A stretch of 64,000 nt of DNA from Bradyrhizobium sp. 170 (GTDB lineage: Bacteria; Pseudomonadota; Alphaproteobacteria; Rhizobiales; Xanthobacteraceae). The stretch spans positions 9,131,220-9,195,219 of the forward strand of contig NZ_CP064703.1 of assembly GCF_023101085.1 (NCBI RefSeq), given 5' to 3'. Below, piece by piece: positions 58,173 through 64,000 of the stretch; position 1 is the first letter of the stretch, and each line of letters opens with the position of its first letter. Below the pieces are notes generated by a model. The model searched no databases. It worked only from the letters and a program-made list of their open reading frames with translations, and was not told the DNA's origin. Both the position numbers and the translations under genes were made by a program.

Positions 58173-59438
58173 ATGCGGGAAATGAAACTCCAGGACCTCA
58201 AATCGAAAACGCCGGCCGAGCTCGTCTCGTTCGCGGAAGAGAACGGGGTCGAAAATGCCAGCACCATGCGCAAGCAGGAGCTGATGTTCGCCATTCTCAA
58301 GCAGCTCGCGATCCAGGAAATCGATATTATCGGCGAAGGCGTCGTTGAGGTTCTCTCCGACGGCTTCGGCTTTCTGCGCTCGCCGGATGCCAACTACCTG
58401 CCCGGTCCTGATGACATCTACGTCTCGCCGTCGCAGATCCGCCGCTTCGGCCTTCGCACCGGCGACACCATCGAAGGCCATATTCGCAGCCCGAAAGAAG
58501 GCGAACGCTATTTCGCGCTGCTCAAGGTCAACACCCTCAATTTCGAAGATCCGGAAAAATCCAAGCACAAGGTCAATTTCGACAATCTGACCCCGCTGTT
58601 TCCGGACCAGCGCTTCCGCCTCGAACTCGAAGACCCGACGCGAAAAGACCTTTCTGCAAGGGTGATCGACATCGTCGCGCCGATCGGCAAAGGCCAGCGC
58701 GCTTTGATCGTGGCGCCGCCGCGCACCGGCAAGACGGTGCTGATGCAGAACATCGCGCACTCGATCACCGCCAATCATCCGGAATGCTATTTGATCGTGC
58801 TGCTGATCGACGAACGCCCGGAAGAAGTCACGGACATGCAGCGTTCGGTGAAGGGCGAGGTGGTGTCGTCCACGTTCGACGAACCGGCGGTGCGTCACGT
58901 CCAGGTCGCCGAGATGGTGATCGAGAAAGCCAAGCGGCTCGTCGAGCACGGGCGCGACGTGGTGATCCTGCTGGACTCGATCACGCGTCTGGGCCGCGCC
59001 TACAACACCGTGGTGCCGTCATCCGGCAAGGTGCTGACCGGCGGTGTCGATGCCAACGCGCTGCAGCGTCCGAAACGATTCTTCGGCGCCGCGCGAAACA
59101 TCGAGGAGGGCGGTTCGCTCACGATCATCGCGACCGCGCTGGTCGATACCGGCAGCCGCATGGACGAAGTGATCTTCGAAGAATTCAAGGGCACCGGTAA
59201 CTCCGAACTGATCCTCGACCGCAAGGTCTCGGACAAGCGGACCTTCCCGGCGATCGACATCTCGCGCTCCGGCACCCGCAAGGAAGAGCTGATCACCGAT
59301 CCGCAGCTCCTGAAAAAGATGTACGTGCTGCGCCGGATCCTCAATCCGATGGGCACCATGGACGCCATCGACTTCCTGCTCGACAAGCTCCGGAATACCA
59401 AGAACAACTCGGAATTCTTCGATTCCATGAACACCTGA
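58173..59438 (+). CDS. rho: transcription termination factor Rho
   Basis: Rho is the hexameric RNA-dependent ATPase that ends transcription. The 421 residues contain the N-terminal Rho helix bundle ([17 protein letters not shown]), an RNA-binding cold-shock-like domain at about 48-120 ([20 protein letters not shown]), Walker [18 protein letters not shown] near 175-191, the [14 protein letters not shown] block, and [15 protein letters not shown] near 265. The ATG at 58173 follows an AGGA site. An intrinsic terminator follows the gene. Confidence 0.97.
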   Translation: MREMKLQDLKSKTPAELVSFAEENGVENASTMRKQELMFAILKQLAIQEIDIIGEGVVEVLSDGFGFLRSPDANYLPGPDDIYVSPSQIRRFGLRTGDTIEGHIRSPKEGERYFALLKVNTLNFEDPEKSKHKVNFDNLTPLFPDQRFRLELEDPTRKDLSARVIDIVAPIGKGQRALIVAPPRTGKTVLMQNIAHSITANHPECYLIVLLIDERPEEVTDMQRSVKGEVVSSTFDEPAVRHVQVAEMVIEKAKRLVEHGRDVVILLDSITRLGRAYNTVVPSSGKVLTGGVDANALQRPKRFFGAARNIEEGGSLTIIATALVDTGSRMDEVIFEEFKGTGNSELILDRKVSDKRTFPAIDISRSGTRKEELITDPQLLKKMYVLRRILNPMGTMDAIDFLLDKLRNTKNNSEFFDSMNT

Positions 59439-59462
59439 GCCGAGAGGCCCGGGTTGAGAAGA

Positions 59463-59493
59463 GGGCGCCTTGCACCAGCGAGGCGCCCTTTTT
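59463..59493 (+). terminator. Rho-independent terminator downstream of rho
   Basis: GGGCGCCT, a 10-base loop and AGGCGCCC form an 8-base-pair GC-rich stem followed directly by TTTTT. It starts 24 bases after the rho stop codon. It is one of the clearest intrinsic terminators in the window. Confidence 0.9.
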
Positions 59494-59542
59494 CATGTTG
59501 CGACCGTCGCTGCTATGGGAATGCAGCATCGAAAAATCTGCG

Positions 59543-59561
59543 TTAGCAATTGGTTAACCAT
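59543..59561 (+). promoter_or_regulatory. CtrA-box-like site upstream of mnmE
   Basis: TTAG-N7-TTAACCAT differs by one base from the CtrA consensus TTAA-N7-TTAAC(C). It lies in an AT-rich stretch 180-195 bases before mnmE and could link this gene, or the origin region, to cell-cycle control. Because the site is only one base off a short consensus, chance is possible. Confidence 0.3.
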
Positions 59562-59738
59562 TTAACACATTGAATTTTATATTATTTATTTGGATCTGGT
59601 GTCCGGGGGAGGGCGTCTCTCCGGATTTTGCAGCATTTTTTACCGCTCCTATCCGCGGTAGACCCGCGGCATCGCCTGCACGATCGGGCCCCGAATCGAA
59701 TCGCGTTGCCTTTTCAAAGTCTCCCGCACAAATAGGCC

Positions 59739-61076
59739 ATGCATCCGCGGGATCAGACTATTTTTGCGTTGTCGTCGGGCCGGCCACCGAGCGCGATTGC
59801 CTTGGTGCGCGTCTCGGGCTCGCAGGCCGGGAAGATCGTGACGGCGCTTGCCGGCAAATTGCCGTCGCCGCGAATGGCCACCCGCGCGCTGCTTAGGGAT
59901 GTCGGCCAGCGGCCGATCGACGATGCGGTGGTGCTGTGGTTTCCAGGCCCGGCCAGTGCGACCGGGGAAGACGTCGCCGAGTTTCACGTCCATGGCGGGC
60001 GCGCGGTGTTGGCCACTTTGTTCGCCGCGCTGTCCGCCTTCGCAGATGTTCGTCCGGCCGAGCCCGGAGAATTTACCCGGCGCGCTTTCGAGAACGGCAA
60101 GCTCGATCTGACGGAGGCCGAAGGTCTCGACGATCTCATCCATGCCGATACCGATCGGCAGCGGCGCCAGGCGCTGCGCCAGTTGAAGGGCCTGCTCGGC
60201 GACAGGACGCGCGATTGGCGCGCGCGGATCATCGAGGCGTCTGCCTTGATCGAAGCCGGGATTGATTTTTCGGACGAGGGCGACGTGCCGGCGGAATTGA
60301 TCGCGCCGGCCTTGGCGAAGGTCAAAGTGCTGCTGACCGAGATCGAGGAAGTCCTGGCCGGGCAGGGGCGGAGTGAGCGGCTTCGCGATGGTCTCGTCGT
60401 CGCGATCGCCGGGCCGCCGAATGTCGGCAAGTCGACGCTGATGAATCAGCTCGCGCGTCGTGAGGTCGCGATCGTGTCGCCGCACGCCGGCACCACGCGC
60501 GATGTCATCGAGGTGCAGCTCGATCTCGACGGCTATCCGGTGACGGTGATCGACACCGCGGGCATCCGGGAGACCGATGACCCGGTGGAGCAAGAGGGTG
60601 TTCGACGCGCCCGGGCCCGCGCGGCGGATGCGGATCTCGTATTGTGGCTTTCCGACTCGCCGCAGGTGGCGATCGATCACGATGGGGCCGTGCCGATCTG
60701 GAAGGTGCGAAACAAGATCGATCTCGAACGAACGGGTCGGCCATTGGCCGAGGCTGGGACGCCGGGCCCAGGGAGCTTCGAGATTTCGGCGAGCCGCGGC
60801 GATGGTGTGCCGGAGCTGATCGCGGCATTGGTCGATTTCGTCCAGCACTACTTTGGCGGTACCGAGGGCGGACTGATCACCCGAGCCCGGCAACGGACAC
60901 TCTTGCAAGAAACGGCGACTTCGCTTCGACGCAGTGTCGCGGTGGTCGGGCAGGGGGAGGAGCTGGCGGCGGAAGAACTTCGATTGGCGGCACACTCCCT
61001 GGGAAGGCTGCTTGGGCGTGTGGACGTCGAGGATATTCTTGACGTCATCTTCCGCGAGTTCTGTGTAGGTAAGTAA
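59739..61076 (+). CDS. mnmE: tRNA modification GTPase MnmE
   Basis: MnmE works with MnmG to install carboxymethylaminomethyl groups on U34 of certain tRNAs. The 445 residues have an N-terminal tetrahydrofolate-binding domain ([25 protein letters not shown]), a helical domain, and a GTPase domain with P-loop [17 protein letters not shown] at about 222-238 and [13 protein letters not shown]. The C-terminal motif FCVGK carries the catalytic Cys. mnmG follows after 129 bases, with two parS sites in between. Confidence 0.97.
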   Translation: MHPRDQTIFALSSGRPPSAIALVRVSGSQAGKIVTALAGKLPSPRMATRALLRDVGQRPIDDAVVLWFPGPASATGEDVAEFHVHGGRAVLATLFAALSAFADVRPAEPGEFTRRAFENGKLDLTEAEGLDDLIHADTDRQRRQALRQLKGLLGDRTRDWRARIIEASALIEAGIDFSDEGDVPAELIAPALAKVKVLLTEIEEVLAGQGRSERLRDGLVVAIAGPPNVGKSTLMNQLARREVAIVSPHAGTTRDVIEVQLDLDGYPVTVIDTAGIRETDDPVEQEGVRRARARAADADLVLWLSDSPQVAIDHDGAVPIWKVRNKIDLERTGRPLAEAGTPGPGSFEISASRGDGVPELIAALVDFVQHYFGGTEGGLITRARQRTLLQETATSLRRSVAVVGQGEELAAEELRLAAHSLGRLLGRVDVEDILDVIFREFCVGK

Positions 61077-61097
61077 TACTTCCTTAACCATGTGACT

Positions 61098-61113
61098 TGT
61101 TTCACGTGAAACA
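61098..61113. promoter_or_regulatory. parS site 1 (ParB binding)
   Basis: TGTTTCACGTGAAACA is a perfect 16-base palindrome identical to the bacterial parS consensus bound by ParB at chromosome centromeres. It lies in the mnmE-mnmG gap. The partner ParA/ParB genes are not in the window but usually follow rsmG. Confidence 0.93.
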
Positions 61114-61135
61114 TTCGGCCGGTTCCGGGATCCGT

Positions 61136-61151
61136 TGTTTCACGTGAAACA
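61136..61151. promoter_or_regulatory. parS site 2 (ParB binding)
   Basis: Second perfect TGTTTCACGTGAAACA, 38 bases centre to centre from site 1; the dyad extends to 18 bases (TTGTTTCACGTGAAACAA). It lies 55 bases before the mnmG start, so ParB loading could also influence mnmG transcription. Confidence 0.93.
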
Positions 61152-61205
61152 ACCTCAGCAAGTTCTCCCTTCCGCGTTTTTCAACTCCGGGATAGAAGAG
61201 GCCGC

Positions 61206-63089
61206 ATGATCTCCCGAGCGGACTCCTTCGACGTCATCGTTATCGGTGGCGGCCACGCCGGCTGTGAGGCCGCTAGCGTGGCTGCGCGAATGGGTGCGAA
61301 GACTGCCTTGGTGACCCATCGTTTCGCGACCATCGGAGCGATGTCCTGCAATCCCGCCATCGGCGGTCTCGGCAAGGGTCATCTGGTCCGCGAGGTCGAC
61401 GCCTTGGACGGGCTGATGGGCCGAGTGGCCGATGCCGGCGGGATCCAGTTTCGGATGTTGAACCGGCGCAAGGGTCCGGCAGTCCGGGGACCGCGGGCCC
61501 AGGCGGACCGCAAGCTTTACGCTGCCGCCATGCAGACGGCGATCCGGGAGACTGCCAATCTCAGCGTGATCGAAGGCGAGGCGGATGAGCTGATCGTCTC
61601 GAATGGCCGGGTCACTGGAATTCGTTTGGGGGACGGCCGTCAATTGAATGCGGGTGCGGTGGTCATCACCACCGGGACCTTTCTGCGTGGTCTGATCCAC
61701 CTCGGCGAAAAGAACTGGCCCGCTGGACGGGTCGGGGAGGCGCCGGCGATGGGGCTTTCGGCCTCGTTCGAAAGGGTTGGCTTTACGCTCGGACGATTGA
61801 AGACCGGCACACCGCCGCGGCTCGATGGCACGACCATCGACTGGTCCGCCGTTGAAATGCAGCCCGGTGACGACCCGCCAGAGCCGTTCTCGGTCATGAC
61901 CGACCGGATCACGACCCCACAGATCCAGTGCGGGATCACGCGGACGACGCCGGCGACCCATGAAGTCATCTGGGCCAACGTCCATCGTTCGCCGATGTAT
62001 TCCGGTCAGATCAAGAGCAGCGGTCCGCGCTATTGTCCCTCGATCGAGGACAAGATCGTCCGGTTCGGCGACCGGGATGGCCACCAGATCTTCCTGGAGC
62101 CTGAAGGGCTCGACGATTCCACGGTCTACCCCAACGGCATCTCGACCTCGCTGCCGGAAGAAGTTCAGCTCGCGATCCTTGCGACCATTCCCGGACTTGA
62201 GCAGGTGAAGATGGTTCGGCCGGGCTATGCCATCGAATACGACCATGTCGATCCTCGCGAACTCGAGCCGACGCTGCAGACCAGGCGCCTGCCGGGTCTA
62301 TTCCTCGCCGGACAGATCAACGGCACGACCGGATATGAGGAGGCGGCGGCGCAGGGAATCGTCGCAGGGCTCAACGCGGCATTGGCAGCCGGCGGCGCCG
62401 ACCCGATCGTGTTCGACCGTGCGGATGGCTATCTCGGCGTGATGATCGATGACCTCGTGACCCGCGGAATCACCGAGCCATACCGGATGTTCACGTCGCG
62501 GGCCGAGTACCGTTTGACGCTACGCGCCGACAATGCTGACCAGCGCCTGACCGACAAGGGGATGGCCTTGGGCTGCGTAGGGCAGGCGCGCTCAACGCGC
62601 CATCGCGACAAGATGGCGGCGCTGGCTGCGGCCAAGGCCTTGGCGAAGTCCCTGACGATGACTCCCAACGAAGCAGCCAGGCACGGCCTGGCGCTCAACC
62701 GGGATGGCCATCGGCGTTCGGCGTTTGAGTTGCTGGCCTATCCCGAGATCGAATGGGGCGTGTTGCGCGGCATCTGGCCGGAGCTCTCGGCTGTCGATCC
62801 ATCGATTGCCGTCCATCTCGAGATCGACGCCAAGTACGATGTCTATCTCAAGCGCCAGACCGCCGACGTCGATGCCTTCCGGCGGGACGAGGGATTGGTC
62901 CTGACCGATATCGACTATGGCGACGTGCCGGGGCTTTCCAATGAGGCTCGCTCCAAGCTTGAGGCGGCGCGGCCACGGACGGTGGGGCAGGCAGGCCGGC
63001 TCGATGGTTTGACGCCAGCGGCGCTGGGAATCCTGGCGGCCTATCTGCGACGCGAGGCGCGGCGGAAGACTTCCAAGGTGACAGCGTAA
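61206..63089 (+). CDS. mnmG: tRNA uridine-5-carboxymethylaminomethyl(34) synthesis protein MnmG
   Basis: MnmG (GidA) is the FAD- and NADH-dependent partner of MnmE. The 627 residues have the FAD-binding motif [21 protein letters not shown] near 10-30 (in part), the [22 protein letters not shown] block, [11 protein letters not shown] with nearby catalytic-region sequence, [18 protein letters not shown], and the C-terminal helical region that binds MnmE and tRNA. rsmG starts 216 bases later, with a third parS-like site and two fold-back repeats between them. Confidence 0.98.
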   Translation: MISRADSFDVIVIGGGHAGCEAASVAARMGAKTALVTHRFATIGAMSCNPAIGGLGKGHLVREVDALDGLMGRVADAGGIQFRMLNRRKGPAVRGPRAQADRKLYAAAMQTAIRETANLSVIEGEADELIVSNGRVTGIRLGDGRQLNAGAVVITTGTFLRGLIHLGEKNWPAGRVGEAPAMGLSASFERVGFTLGRLKTGTPPRLDGTTIDWSAVEMQPGDDPPEPFSVMTDRITTPQIQCGITRTTPATHEVIWANVHRSPMYSGQIKSSGPRYCPSIEDKIVRFGDRDGHQIFLEPEGLDDSTVYPNGISTSLPEEVQLAILATIPGLEQVKMVRPGYAIEYDHVDPRELEPTLQTRRLPGLFLAGQINGTTGYEEAAAQGIVAGLNAALAAGGADPIVFDRADGYLGVMIDDLVTRGITEPYRMFTSRAEYRLTLRADNADQRLTDKGMALGCVGQARSTRHRDKMAALAAAKALAKSLTMTPNEAARHGLALNRDGHRRSAFELLAYPEIEWGVLRGIWPELSAVDPSIAVHLEIDAKYDVYLKRQTADVDAFRRDEGLVLTDIDYGDVPGLSNEARSKLEAARPRTVGQAGRLDGLTPAALGILAAYLRREARRKTSKVTA

Positions 63090-63093
63090 AATC

Positions 63094-63109
63094 TGATTCA
63101 CGTGAAACA
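63094..63109. promoter_or_regulatory. parS-like site 3
   Basis: TGATTCACGTGAAACA differs from the parS consensus at one position (A for T at base 3). It lies 4 bases after the mnmG stop. One-mismatch parS sites are often functional. Confidence 0.75.
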
Positions 63110-63114
63110 TTGAT

Positions 63115-63190
63115 GTAGGATGGGTGGAGCGCAGCGATACCCATCGCCCCACGTATGGGCATTGATATCGCTTCGCTCCACCCATCCTAC
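63115..63190. repeat. Fold-back repeat, 'gtaggatgggtggagcg' variant
   Basis: The arms gtaggatgggtggagcgcag and cttcgctccacccatcctac are complementary. The outer blocks resemble the 'gtagcccggatggagcg' family with a changed stem, and the cgcag/tggagcg core is shared. It lies between mnmG and rsmG. Confidence 0.85.
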
Positions 63191-63200
63191 GATTGCTGTC

Positions 63201-63282
63201 GTCATTGCGAGGAGCGCAAGCGACGAAGCAATCCATGCTGGTCTCGTGGCGAGATGGATTGCTTCGCTTCGCTCGCAGTGAC
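63201..63282. repeat. Fold-back repeat, 'gtcattgcgag' family, copy 2
   Basis: The arms gtcattgcgaggagcgcaag and cttcgctcgcagtgac pair, with inner gaagcaatccat and atggattgcttc. It belongs to the family of the repeat at 36247-36323 and is directly followed by rsmG. Confidence 0.85.
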
Positions 63283-63305
63283 GGCCCAAGGGCGACGGCG
63301 TTTCA

Positions 63306-64000
63306 ATGGTCAAAATTACCGCACAGGCAAATCACCCCTTCTCGACGGCGGACAAGACCGCGGCGCTCGCTCTCACCCCCGTTTCACGTGAAACGGAAGC
63401 GCGGCTCGATCGCTACGTCAGTCTCCTCGTGGAGTGGCAGGCCAAAACCAATCTCGTCGCACCGTCGACGCTTCCGCATCTCTGGACCCGACACGTCGCC
63501 GATTCGCTCCAGCTTCTGAGCCTGGCTCCGACAGCGAAGACCTGGGTTGATCTCGGCAGCGGCGGAGGTTTCCCCGGCGTGGTGTTAGCCTGCGCGCTGG
63601 CCGAAACGCCAGGCGCCAATGTCCATTTGGTCGAGCGCAACGCCAAGAAGGCAGCCTTCCTGCGTGAGGCGGTCCGCGTAACTTCTGCGGTTGCGACCGT
63701 GCATTTGGCGGGAATCGGGGATAGTGTGGATAGAATTGGCAGTCGCGTCGATTGCGTCACTGCGCGGGCGCTGGCTCCGTTACATCATCTTGTCGGTTTT
63801 GCGGAACCGTTTGTGAAAGAAGGCGCAAAAGCTTTGTTTCTCAAAGGCCAAGATGTAGAGGCTGAATTGACCGAGGCTACTAAATATTGGAATATTAAAC
63901 CGCGACTCCATTCCAGCCGCACGGGCGGGCACGGCTGGATCGTCGAACTCGATCGGATCGAGCGGCGCAACTCCTCCGCGATCACATATGGCGATCGGGC
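63306..64000 (+). CDS. rsmG: 16S rRNA (guanine527-N7)-methyltransferase, cut by window edge
   Basis: RsmG (GidB) methylates G527 in the 530 loop of 16S rRNA. The frame starts with ATG 63306 and stays open to base 64000, giving 231 codons without a stop. Motif I of the SAM-binding fold is WVDLGSGGGFPGVVLA near 79-94, with the upstream LPHLWTRHVADSLQLL block typical of the family. Its N-terminal codons contain a parS site, translated as PVSRET. Its position after mnmG suggests parA and parB lie just to the right. Confidence 0.95.
   Translation, partial: MVKITAQANHPFSTADKTAALALTPVSRETEARLDRYVSLLVEWQAKTNLVAPSTLPHLWTRHVADSLQLLSLAPTAKTWVDLGSGGGFPGVVLACALAETPGANVHLVERNAKKAAFLREAVRVTSAVATVHLAGIGDSVDRIGSRVDCVTARALAPLHHLVGFAEPFVKEGAKALFLKGQDVEAELTEATKYWNIKPRLHSSRTGGHGWIVELDRIERRNSSAITYGDR
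63380..63395. promoter_or_regulatory. parS-like site 4, inside the rsmG coding region
   Basis: CGTTTCACGTGAAACG keeps the full 14-base core GTTTCACGTGAAAC and differs from the consensus only at the two outermost bases. It is still a perfect palindrome and is read through by rsmG as codons for Pro-Val-Ser-Arg-Glu-Thr. Confidence 0.75.

Noticed and set aside
59649..61091. 480-codon minus-strand frame opposite mnmE
   Set aside because: Antisense to an intact mnmE; no family or start signal.

Overview
The window looks like chromosomal DNA from a Bradyrhizobium-type alphaproteobacterium (Nitrobacteraceae). This rests on the high GC content, the gene orders dnaK-dnaJ, hrcA/grpE and mnmE-mnmG-rsmG, a periplasmic nap operon, an RpoH promoter of alphaproteobacterial type, and dispersed 'gtagcccggatggagcg' palindromic repeats of a kind I associate with Bradyrhizobium. 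The assignment is inference; no rRNA or tRNA gene was recognised.

Left part (1-23.6 kb): gpmA (cut by the window edge), dapB, pyrF, a flavin reductase, a PmtA-like methyltransferase and dnaJ-dnaK (with a clear heat-shock promoter) lie on the minus strand. Two exported proteins, an exported nicotinamidase, an AraC regulator and a VOC protein follow. Next come grpE and hrcA, diverging from rph-rdgB-hemW. A two-gene unit holds a PLP-enzyme gene broken by one in-frame stop and an HEMFH-containing partner. An LpoA-like lipoprotein diverges from rsmI-yraN-gshB, followed by a metallo-beta-lactamase-fold protein.

Mobile element (23.74-28.98 kb): comM is split after codon 30 by about 5.24 kb of DNA bounded by the 8-bp repeat TTTGCCAT. 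Removing the element and one repeat restores an exact 512-codon comM frame. The element carries a large serine recombinase, a 64-aa ORF, a ParB-like protein, two overlapping membrane-protein genes, a DUF3892 gene on the opposite strand between two matching hairpins, and a 43-aa gene next to the right junction. This is the most unusual region here and the best place to look for undescribed functions.

Middle (30.4-53 kb): napEFDABC encodes periplasmic nitrate reductase behind an FNR/FixK-like site. Then come small exported proteins, dispersed repeats, a hybrid histidine kinase, coaA and the his genes (hisB-DUF2628-hisH-hisA-hisF-hisE). hslV and hslU are separated by two tandem GNAT genes and two membrane-protein genes. 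A polytopic membrane protein, smr, mltA and a Tim44-like gene follow.

Right part (53.7-64 kb): this looks like the replication-origin neighbourhood. dnaQ, coaE, maf and ppsR read leftward; hemJ, rho, mnmE, mnmG and rsmG read rightward. Between ppsR and hemJ is a 453-bp gap with DnaA-box-like motifs, four GANTC sites and an AT-rich stretch, proposed as oriC. Four ParB-type parS sites lie around mnmG and inside rsmG, so parA-parB may lie just past the right edge.
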